Below are positions 1 to 5,256 of a stretch of 6,508 bases of DNA, piece by piece. Numbering within the stretch: position 1 is the first letter of the stretch; every line of letters begins with the position of its first letter. The notes below the pieces were generated by a model. It was not told where the DNA came from and did not search any database. It saw only the letters and a list, made by a program, of their open reading frames with translations. The position numbers and the translations under genes are program-made. Source of the DNA: an uncultured Erysipelotrichaceae bacterium. GTDB taxonomy: Bacteria > Bacillota_I > Bacilli_A > Erysipelotrichales > Erysipelotrichaceae. The DNA lies in assembly GCA_902784015.1 (NCBI GenBank), contig CACZTC010000112.1, forward strand, positions 1-6,508. The letters are read 5' to 3'.

Positions 1-447
1 ACCAAGCGCTAAAGCTAAAGCAGCACCGAAGGTAATATTGATATTGCCACTAATAAAGCTAGCGATAATAACACCAATTGTCATACCTTCAGGAATATTA
101 TGTAATGTGACAGCTAATACCATCATTGTGGTTTTCTTAAATTTCGCTTGTATTCCTTCTGCTTCAAGAGCATGTAAATGTAAATGGGGAATTAGATTAT
201 CTAATAATAATAAGAATAATGTTCCAATCCAAAAGCCAATAATCGCAGGCCATATTGATTCTGATTTTTCAATAGAAGGTAATAGTAAACTCCAAATAGA
301 AGCGGCCATCATCACGCCTGCCGCAAAACCTAATAAGGCTCTTTCCGTATTCTTTTTTAATTCATCTTTTAATAAATATACACAAGCACTACCTAAAGTT
401 GTCCCTATAAAAGGTATTAGTAATATTTCTAAAACTTGTAAAATCAT
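1..447 (-). CDS. ZIP-family divalent metal transporter (GufA/ZupT-like), C-terminus cut by window edge
   Basis: This is the N-terminal 149 residues of a ZIP transporter, a membrane protein that moves Zn2+ or other divalent metals into the cytoplasm. The reading frame is open to base 1, so roughly the last 40% of a usual 260-270 aa protein lies outside. Visible features are a hydrophobic first helix (about residues 2-26), a G-F-A-A-G-V-M-M-A-A-S-I-W-S segment (residues 40-53) typical of the GufA branch, a third helix followed by a His-rich PHLHLH loop (near residues 87-92), and the ZIP helix-IV signature HNIPEGM at residues 116-122, whose His, Asn and Glu are metal ligands in the family. The second metal motif of helix V would be off the window. 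The ATG at 445-447 has a strong AAGGAGG site 4 nt upstream that overlaps the rhomboid stop codon, so the gene is probably co-transcribed with the rhomboid and VTT genes. The metal specificity cannot be read from sequence. Confidence 0.93.
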   Translation of the reverse strand, partial: MILQVLEILLIPFIGTTLGSACVYLLKDELKKNTERALLGFAAGVMMAASIWSLLLPSIEKSESIWPAIIGFWIGTLFLLLLDNLIPHLHLHALEAEGIQAKFKKTTMMVLAVTLHNIPEGMTIGVIIASFISGNINITFGAALALALG

Positions 448-451
448 TTGG

Positions 452-458
452 CCTCCTT
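452..458 (-). promoter_or_regulatory. Ribosome binding site of the ZIP transporter gene
   Basis: AAGGAGG on the minus strand, 4 nt from the ATG at 445-447. It overlaps the TAA stop of the preceding rhomboid gene (457-459), which suggests that ribosomes terminating there help initiate the ZIP gene. Confidence 0.8.
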
Positions 459-1017
459 ATTTCGTCTTTAATATTAATCCATAACCAGCACCTATTAAGC
501 CACCAATAATATGGGTTAATTGGGATATTGTATCTTTAGTAAAGATACCTTCATATATCTGTCCACCTATATATAGAATAGCTACTAATATTAAGGTAAA
601 TGGTATTTCATTATCTTTTCTTCTTCCTGTAGTTGAAGCTAATAAAATGAACGCAAAAACAATGCCACTAGCTCCTAATAATGCACTATTACCATTTAAA
701 AATATATGTACTAAGCCAGTTACTATCGCTACAACTACCATAATAGTAATTAATTTTTTACTGCCATATTTTTCTTCTAATAATGGACCAACTAAGAGGA
801 TCATCATCATATTATTTAGATAATGTTCAAGATTAGCATGCCCTAAAACATGGCCTAATAATCTTATATAAAATAAAGGATTAGTATAACTAGATTTATA
901 AATACTAAAGAAAGTTGAATTAGTATATCCATTAGTAAAAATATTTAGGCATAATACAAGCCCGCATATTAAGACAAACCACAAAATAACTGGTGAATTC
1001 CATTTAATTCTTTTCAT
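457..1017 (-). CDS. Rhomboid family intramembrane serine protease
   Basis: A 186-aa polytopic membrane protein of the rhomboid family, which cleaves transmembrane segments within the lipid bilayer using a Ser-His dyad. The first hydrophobic helix is at about residues 9-25. The helix-II motif GHANLEHYLNN (59-69) provides the conserved HxxxN pair (H65, N69). The nucleophile lies in LLGASG (S117), and the dyad histidine in LTHIIGG (H169), followed by a GxxxG-like packing helix. All key residues are present, so it should be active. I chose the ATG at 1015-1017. It gives the usual MKRIKWNSPV start and has AGGGG 11 nt upstream. A GTG 24 nt further upstream (1039-1041) would add eight residues but has no ribosome site. 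The gene overlaps the VTT gene by 14 nt and is followed by the ZIP gene after 9 nt, indicating one membrane-protein operon. The substrate is unknown. Confidence 0.93.
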   Translation of the reverse strand: MKRIKWNSPVILWFVLICGLVLCLNIFTNGYTNSTFFSIYKSSYTNPLFYIRLLGHVLGHANLEHYLNNMMMILLVGPLLEEKYGSKKLITIMVVVAIVTGLVHIFLNGNSALLGASGIVFAFILLASTTGRRKDNEIPFTLILVAILYIGGQIYEGIFTKDTISQLTHIIGGLIGAGYGLILKTK

Positions 1018-1750
1018 TATTTCTTTTACCCCTGAACTCACTTACTATTCTTAATACTTCATCGCGATGAGTAGCAATAATTATAAATAATATAATCTGA
1101 ATCGCAAAAAATATAATCACAAAACTAAATTGACCTTTCACAATAAAATAACCTGCCACACAATTTAATAATATTTGTAGCCAACAACTTGAAGCTATCG
1201 CAAAAGTGAAATCTTTTCTGCTGATATCAGTAGATGTTGCGATATATGGAATGATTCCATTAGGTATTCCTGGCACCATACAAGCTAAGGCAATCACAAA
1301 AGCACTATTAGCATTATTGATTTTACTAGATAACCAACTGACTTGTTTTTCGCTATCCACAACCGCCTGTATACGATTACCTAATTGCCTAATAACTACA
1401 AAGATTAAAACATTAGCTGCCACAAAGCCTAAATAACAAGCCAAAAATGCACGCCACCACCCAAAGATTAAAGCTGAAGCTATTTGAATGGCCATACCAG
1501 GAATAATAATACTTACTACCTGTAAAATACTGATGAAGAAAACGCTGATCATGCCTTGCCATTGACCTTGACGATTTAAATATTCAGAAATGGCTTCTTG
1601 GTCACCACTTTCTAATAATCTAAATAATTCCACAAATTCATGACCATGTAATTTATATATATAATACAAAGTAAAACAAAAAACTATGCCTATGAATAAT
1701 AAGCTTAGTACTTTAAACTTCTGGCTATTTATTTTTCTTAAAAAGCTCAC
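1004..1750 (-). CDS. TVP38/TMEM64 (VTT/DedA-superfamily) integral membrane protein
   Basis: A 248-aa multispanning membrane protein of the VTT (SNARE-associated/DedA-like) superfamily; members are linked to lipid scrambling or flipping, and the exact job here is unknown. There is an N-terminal helix at about residues 14-34 and an amphipathic soluble stretch at 38-65. The VTT core then runs through a re-entrant and helix region (68-97, with P84-G85 and F96-G97), a helix at 101-120 ending in the I-R-Q-L-G-N-R element that matches the family YxLGRxxG position, and the P160-G-I-P-N-G-I-I-P-Y-I-A segment at 160-171. Two terminal helices lie near 183-204 and 208-227, followed by a basic tail. The start is GTG at 1748-1750. 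No ATG lies nearby and no Shine-Dalgarno sequence precedes it. A TAGAAT box 7 nt upstream suggests a leaderless or near-leaderless message. First gene of the VTT-rhomboid-ZIP unit. Confidence 0.88.
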   Translation of the reverse strand: MSFLRKINSQKFKVLSLLFIGIVFCFTLYYIYKLHGHEFVELFRLLESGDQEAISEYLNRQGQWQGMISVFFISILQVVSIIIPGMAIQIASALIFGWWRAFLACYLGFVAANVLIFVVIRQLGNRIQAVVDSEKQVSWLSSKINNANSAFVIALACMVPGIPNGIIPYIATSTDISRKDFTFAIASSCWLQILLNCVAGYFIVKGQFSFVIIFFAIQIILFIIIATHRDEVLRIVSEFRGKRNNEKN

Positions 1751-1757
1751 GATATCT

Positions 1758-1763
1758 ATTCTA
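1758..1763 (-). promoter_or_regulatory. Candidate -10 box for the VTT-rhomboid-ZIP unit
   Basis: TAGAAT on the minus strand, 7 nt before the GTG start at 1750. The predicted transcription start falls at about 1751-1750. No convincing -35 is seen; that position falls in the stem of the upstream terminator. It is proposed because the terminator at 1768-1797 should otherwise cut these genes off from transcription. Confidence 0.35.
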
Positions 1764-1767
1764 CTAT

Positions 1768-1797
1768 AAAAAGATAAAAAGAGCGCTAAGCACTCTT
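1768..1797 (-). terminator. Intrinsic terminator after the GNAT gene
   Basis: On the minus strand, AAGAGTGC (1797-1790) pairs with GCGCTCTT (1786-1779) across a TTA loop: 8 bp with one U-G wobble. The run TTTATCTTTTT follows (1778-1768). It lies 8 nt past the GNAT stop codon, the usual place for Rho-independent termination, and separates the YgjV-GNAT unit from the VTT unit. Confidence 0.85.
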
Positions 1798-1804
1798 CTA
1801 TAGA

Positions 1805-2227
1805 TTATTGGATTTTTAATTCCATATTAACTTCATGTATGCCATCTTCATCAACTATACTATCTTCAATAAAGCCAACTTTTTCATACATTTTACGTGC
1901 TTCATCATTTCCATAAATATATGTTGTAACCATGGTCTTAGTATTAAAATTTTCTTTCATATAGTCAATTAATTCTATTAAAGCTTTAGTTCCTAAACCT
2001 CTATTTTGGTAATTCTTATCTATTGCATAATCCCATAAAAAATAATTATTTTCTTCATATTCTCTTAATAAAGCGAAACCTATCAAAGTATCTTCATCTA
2101 AATAAATATCAAAAGCTTTGATCTCAGGATATTCAACAACTATCTTTATAGTCTCTTTTGTTTGAAGGAAGTCTTCCTGTCCTTCCCACAAATCTATTTT
2201 CATTTCTTTTGATTCTTTAAATATCAT
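1805..2227 (-). CDS. GNAT family N-acetyltransferase
   Basis: A 140-aa soluble acetyl-CoA-dependent N-acetyltransferase. Beta strand 3 with the following turn is I-G-F-A-L-L (49-54), and strand 4 is F-L-W-D-Y-A-I-D (63-70). The acetyl-CoA pyrophosphate-binding motif A, QxxGxG, is Q74-N-R-G-L-G79, followed by a helix. Motif B contains N107 and ends with A110-R-K-M-Y114 and K116-V-G-F119, the typical N...A...Y.K.GF signature. The overall pattern resembles the polyamine acetyltransferases BltD and PaiA of Bacillus, but the N-terminal strand/helix region is short and the substrate is unproven. The start ATG (2225-2227) overlaps the TGA of the upstream gene as ATGA, so translation is probably coupled; M9 (2201-2203) is a weaker alternative. 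A strong terminator follows the stop. Confidence 0.9.
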   Translation of the reverse strand: MIFKESKEMKIDLWEGQEDFLQTKETIKIVVEYPEIKAFDIYLDEDTLIGFALLREYEENNYFLWDYAIDKNYQNRGLGTKALIELIDYMKENFNTKTMVTTYIYGNDEARKMYEKVGFIEDSIVDEDGIHEVNMELKIQ

Positions 2228-2829
2228 AATTCTTTACTATAATAATCTTCTTCTTTAGTATATTCCATCTTATTTAAATATGGCATATGATTATCCGTTG
2301 AACCTCGATATATTAATTTTTTAATACCTTTATTTTTTAATTGTGAATTCAAAAAAGAACCAATTGAGAAATCGCGATATTCAGGTATTGTATAATCAAT
2401 TTGCAGATCAAAGATATTATTATCTTCTTTACCCAAAGTCACACCTACTGGATTATTATTACAAGTTATTAAATAACTCTTATTCACATTAGCCATCTCA
2501 AATGATGTATCTGGAAAACTATTTAAGATATCATCATGATATTTATTTAAGAAATAATTCAAGAATGAATCATCTTTATTAACTTCTACTAAATCAAATT
2601 CCTTTTCTGTTTTTGACATCTTATATAAAAAACGAAGATTAATAAGCACCAAACAAAAATTCATTATTGCGGTTGGATATGATTTGATAATTAAAGCATA
2701 TATCATAAAAATAAGGCTACCTACTGTATTAACTATTCTTAATTTGAATACACTTGTCATCAAAAAAGAAACTAATACTAAAAATGAGCCTAAATAACCT
2801 ATCATTTCTATTATTGTAGCTGTATTCAT
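2224..2829 (-). CDS. YgjV-like membrane protein with a C-terminal degenerate GNAT-like domain
   Basis: A 201-aa protein in two parts. Residues 1-70 carry about three membrane helices (roughly 9-26, 33-49 and 52-69), with the M-I-G-Y-L-G-S, S-V-F-K-L-R and N-x-x-G-S-L-I-F-x-x-Y-A-L patterns of the YgjV inner-membrane family, whose function is not established. Residues 85-201 are soluble and look GNAT-like: P127-V-G-V-T-L-G, then D141-L-Q-I-D-Y, then Y151-R-D-F-S-I-G157 in the place of motif A, and finally P183-Y-L-N-K-M188 resembling the Y-x-K-x-G-F ending. The canonical QxxGxG is missing, so acetyl-CoA binding is doubtful. The start is fixed by GGAGGT 8 nt upstream of the ATG at 2827-2829. 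The gene overlaps the following true GNAT gene by 4 nt (ATGA). The family link for the N-terminus is fairly secure; the C-terminal assignment is inference. Confidence 0.8.
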   Translation of the reverse strand: MNTATIIEMIGYLGSFLVLVSFLMTSVFKLRIVNTVGSLIFMIYALIIKSYPTAIMNFCLVLINLRFLYKMSKTEKEFDLVEVNKDDSFLNYFLNKYHDDILNSFPDTSFEMANVNKSYLITCNNNPVGVTLGKEDNNIFDLQIDYTIPEYRDFSIGSFLNSQLKNKGIKKLIYRGSTDNHMPYLNKMEYTKEEDYYSKEL

Positions 2830-2837
2830 AATTCTCT

Positions 2838-2843
2838 ACCTCC
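2838..2843 (-). promoter_or_regulatory. Ribosome binding site of the YgjV-like gene
   Basis: GGAGGT on the minus strand, 8 nt before the ATG at 2827-2829. It decides for this start over the internal ATG at codon 9. Confidence 0.8.
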
Positions 2844-2856
2844 AAAATAACATATT

Positions 2857-2862
2857 ACTATA
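2857..2862 (-). promoter_or_regulatory. Candidate -10 box for the YgjV-GNAT unit
   Basis: TATAGT on the minus strand, which would start transcription near 2850, about 20 nt before the ATG and just upstream of the ribosome site. The -35 position (TATTTT at 2880-2885) is poor and lies in the arm of the rhodanese hairpin. Confidence 0.4.
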
Positions 2863-2870
2863 CACTAAAA

Positions 2871-2907
2871 TATAAATAAAAAATAGATTTTTTTAATAAT
2901 CTATTTT
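2871..2907 (-). terminator. AU-rich hairpin and U-tract overlapping the end of the rhodanese gene
   Basis: On the minus strand, AAAATAGATT (2907-2898) and AATCTATTTT (2889-2880) form a perfect 10-bp stem around an 8-nt loop, followed by TTATTTATA. The rhodanese stop codon (2893-2895) lies inside the loop, and the upstream arm encodes its last residues. The stem has only two G-C pairs, so termination may be weak. Confidence 0.5.
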
Positions 2908-3213
2908 CCCTGTATAACCATTTATACCGCCTATATTATTTACTACTTCATAGCCCATTTTAACTAACATTCTTGTAGCCTCACCACTTCTTGATCCTGA
3001 CAAGCAATATATAAATAGTGGTATATGTTTATCTTTAATTTCTTTTTCAATAATACTTAAATTAGATAAAGGAATATTTATACTATTAGGAATATGTCCT
3101 TGTTTATATTCATCCTTCTCTCTAACATCAATTAATTTAGCGCCATCTGTTTGTTTAAACTGATTTAAACCCTCATTAATATCTATTCTTTTAAATAAAT
3201 CAAACAATCCCAT
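2893..3213 (-). CDS. Single-domain rhodanese-like sulfurtransferase
   Basis: A 106-aa cytoplasmic rhodanese domain protein, a small GlpE/PspE-sized protein that carries sulfane sulfur as a cysteine persulfide. It begins MGLFDLFKRIDINEG, followed by the K-L-I-D-V-R motif (D29-V30-R31), the E-Y-K-Q-G-H-I-P-N-S-I-N-I-P-L segment at 35-49 typical of the family, and the active-site loop C70-L-S-G-S-R75, which fits CxxGxR with the catalytic cysteine intact. A C-terminal N-N-I-G-G-I-N-G-Y segment completes the fold. I prefer the ATG at 3211-3213, which is preceded by AGGTG and gives the usual family N-terminus. An ATG at 3235-3237 would add MKQKDRCE but has only a weak GA-rich upstream sequence. The gene stands alone and is divergent from the HD-GYP gene. 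Its sulfur donor and acceptor are unknown. Confidence 0.92.
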   Translation of the reverse strand: MGLFDLFKRIDINEGLNQFKQTDGAKLIDVREKDEYKQGHIPNSINIPLSNLSIIEKEIKDKHIPLFIYCLSGSRSGEATRMLVKMGYEVVNNIGGINGYTGKIDY

Positions 3214-3252
3214 CTCACACCTATCTTTCTGTTTCATATTTTCTCTTTTTTT

Positions 3253-3258
3253 ATCATA
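3253..3258 (-). promoter_or_regulatory. Candidate -10 box for the rhodanese gene
   Basis: TATGAT on the minus strand, one mismatch from consensus. It would start transcription near 3246 and give a leader of about 33 nt to the ATG at 3213. No good -35 is seen. Confidence 0.3.
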
Positions 3259-3276
3259 TTACTTAATATTATTGAT

Positions 3277-3303
3277 TATTTCTGTGACATTATCACTAAA
3301 ATA
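3277..3303. promoter_or_regulatory. 27-nt operator-like inverted repeat in the divergent promoter region
   Basis: The arms TATTTCTGTGA (3277-3287) and TCACTAAAATA (3293-3303) pair at 9 of 11 positions around a 5-nt spacer, with a perfect GTGA-N5-TCAC core. It sits between the rhodanese and HD-GYP genes and has no U-tract, so a dimeric regulator site fits better than a terminator. The core resembles CRP/FNR-type half sites, but the spacer is one base shorter than the CRP consensus. The regulator is unknown. Confidence 0.45.
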
Positions 3304-3347
3304 GCTTATGAATAATCAGAAATGACCATAAGTATATATTGATAGCG

Positions 3348-3356
3348 TGATAGAAT
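3348..3356 (+). promoter_or_regulatory. Extended -10 promoter of the HD-GYP gene
   Basis: TGATAGAAT matches the extended -10 pattern TGnTAnnnT. The hexamer ends 9 nt before the ATG at 3366, so transcription would begin within about 3 nt of the start codon. The -35 position (ATAAGT) is poor, which extended -10 promoters tolerate. Confidence 0.5.
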
Positions 3357-3365
3357 ATTTTTAAT

Positions 3366-5249
3366 ATGAATAAAGAGCTAAATAGATATATAGAATTAAC
3401 TACTTGGATAAGAGAATTATCTTCTCCTCAGATTGCCTCCTCGACAACACCGGAAGAGTATCGTGATAATCTTATTCGCTCTTTTACGCGAATTGGTGAA
3501 ATATCTAAATTTAATCAAGCTATTCTTGATGAACATTTTTATCCTTTATTAGAGCCTGGAAGAGATCTGAATGACGATGATATTGAAGTATTGCGTGAAT
3601 TCTCTTCTTCATTATTGGATGCCACCAATATGGAAAATATAGATTTACCGATGTTATTTATCCAAGCCGAAAAAATGTTAGCGGATGCGGAAAAGAAAGG
3701 CGACGATCGCTTAATTATTTTAGCTTTAGATAATATTGTGATGGCTAATTATGCCTTACTTACGGCAACTTTGCGTTTATATCCTTGTTATGACATATGT
3801 TTTAAATATCGTGATAATGGTATAGCAGCAGCTAAAAGGATGATTGAATATTTAGATAAAGATAAATTTGTAACTTTAGATGATTATTGTAAAGAAACAG
3901 TATTAATTAATTCACGTTATATTTCTGCTTTATTTGAATTGGCTGATAGTGATGACCCAGTTAAACAAGATCAAGAAGATATGCAGACAATTGAAACTTC
4001 TTTATCATTAGCTTCTGATCCTTTCTATTTAGAAAACACTCCTAATTTTGACTGGAATTATCATACTTTTAGATGCTTACAATATCTAACTTGTTGTACA
4101 GAATATTCTAATAAAGAAACATTTTCACCTAAAGTAGCTGAAAAATCTTTAGCTTATACATATAAATTTATAGATTTTCTTAAAAATAATATTCCTGAGA
4201 AACAAAAGGAATGTAATGAGAATACGCAAGAATTATATGTATTAAGAAATTGTTATTTTGCGAATAAAATTAATAAAGAAGAATATAAAAAAGGTTTGCG
4301 TAATATCATTAATACTAATGACTTATCTAACCCTTCTTTAGATACTATGTATGTTAGTTTTACAGCACCATATGAATATATGATGACTATAGATAAAGAT
4401 AATCTAGAAGAAATTGATAAAGAGGTTTTACGTAAGTTCTATTATGAAATGATAAGTTATGTTTATTATTTACCTAAATCAGGTGGCTTATCTTTTATGT
4501 TAACCTTCTTAACATATATCATGAAGAATTATATCGAAGTTGAAGGCGGTCCAAATCTAGAAGAAATGTGTTTAAGTTTAACTGCAGCTCTACATCCACC
4601 AACATTTGTTCATACGATGAGTGTTGCTGACTTTAGTGCGATGTTAACTAAACATCTAATCGAAAAGAATCCTGCTATTTTTACATCTTTACCAGAATAT
4701 AATTCCATTGAAGAAGTTAAAGCTCATAGTAAAGAAATAATTGATTTTATTAGACATTCGGCTTTTATCCATGATGTCGGTAAAATATTTATTATTGAAA
4801 CAATCATAACTTATGGTCGCAAATTATTATCATCTGAATTTGATATTATAAAAGCTCATCCTGAAATAGGTTATTATTTATTAAATATATCTCCTTCTAC
4901 TGCTAAATATGCAGATATCGCTAGAGGACATCATAAATGGTTCAACAATCAGGGTGGTTATCCAGATACTTTTGATATGGATGCTACACCATATAAAACA
5001 ATAATATCTATCCTAACAGTAGCTGATTGTTTAGATGCATCTACTGATAGTGTGGGTAGAAATTATAAAAAAGGTAAAGATTTAAATGAATATATTGAAG
5101 AAATAGAAAAAGAAAGTGGCACAAGATATGCACCATATGTTGTAGAAATATTAAGGGATCCTGAAGTTTATAATGATTTAATATATCTCTTAGATACTGT
5201 AAGAGATGAAAATTATCGTAAAACTTATGAATTATTAAAAGAATTATAA
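3366..5249 (+). CDS. HD-GYP-type phosphohydrolase with a long helical N-terminal region
   Basis: A 627-aa soluble protein. Residues 1 to about 405 are almost entirely helical by composition, resemble a TPR-like scaffold or sensor region, and show no signal peptide or membrane helix. Residues 410-600 form an HD-GYP-like domain: H416, the HD pair H469-D470 with K473 in HDVGK, H498 in AHPEIG, H522-H523, and D554 in VADCLDAS followed by R-N-Y. The spacings after H469 match known HD-GYP enzymes, and there is an insertion of about 20 residues between H416 and H469. HD-GYP enzymes hydrolyse cyclic di-GMP or related dinucleotides, so that activity is the best guess here. The signature loop is divergent: HHKWFNNQGGYP at 522-533 where HHExxDGxGYP is usual, replacing Glu by Lys and Asp by Asn and adding one residue. 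No Shine-Dalgarno sequence precedes the ATG. No other ATG occurs in the first 80 codons. The SRAP gene follows after 7 nt. Confidence 0.85.
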   Translation: MNKELNRYIELTTWIRELSSPQIASSTTPEEYRDNLIRSFTRIGEISKFNQAILDEHFYPLLEPGRDLNDDDIEVLREFSSSLLDATNMENIDLPMLFIQAEKMLADAEKKGDDRLIILALDNIVMANYALLTATLRLYPCYDICFKYRDNGIAAAKRMIEYLDKDKFVTLDDYCKETVLINSRYISALFELADSDDPVKQDQEDMQTIETSLSLASDPFYLENTPNFDWNYHTFRCLQYLTCCTEYSNKETFSPKVAEKSLAYTYKFIDFLKNNIPEKQKECNENTQELYVLRNCYFANKINKEEYKKGLRNIINTNDLSNPSLDTMYVSFTAPYEYMMTIDKDNLEEIDKEVLRKFYYEMISYVYYLPKSGGLSFMLTFLTYIMKNYIEVEGGPNLEEMCLSLTAALHPPTFVHTMSVADFSAMLTKHLIEKNPAIFTSLPEYNSIEEVKAHSKEIIDFIRHSAFIHDVGKIFIIETIITYGRKLLSSEFDIIKAHPEIGYYLLNISPSTAKYADIARGHHKWFNNQGGYPDTFDMDATPYKTIISILTVADCLDASTDSVGRNYKKGKDLNEYIEEIEKESGTRYAPYVVEILRDPEVYNDLIYLLDTVRDENYRKTYELLKEL

Positions 5250-5256
5250 GATAGTT

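Noticed and set aside
38..484. Open frame on the plus strand, 148 codons
   Set aside because: It is antisense to the ZIP gene, whose minus-strand frame carries HNIPEGM and a strong ribosome site. The plus-strand peptide matches nothing recognisable.
1018..1041. GTG-initiated extension of the rhomboid protein
   Set aside because: No ribosome site precedes the GTG, and the following ATG gives the usual family N-terminus.
1206..1436. Plus-strand open frame of 76 codons
   Set aside because: It is a shadow of the VTT gene with no ribosome site and no recognisable motif.
3274..3322. Repeats GATTATT/AATAATC and TTTCTG/CAGAAA flanking the operator-like palindrome
   Set aside because: The arms are interleaved rather than nested, 6-7 nt long and AT-rich, so they do not form one consistent stem.
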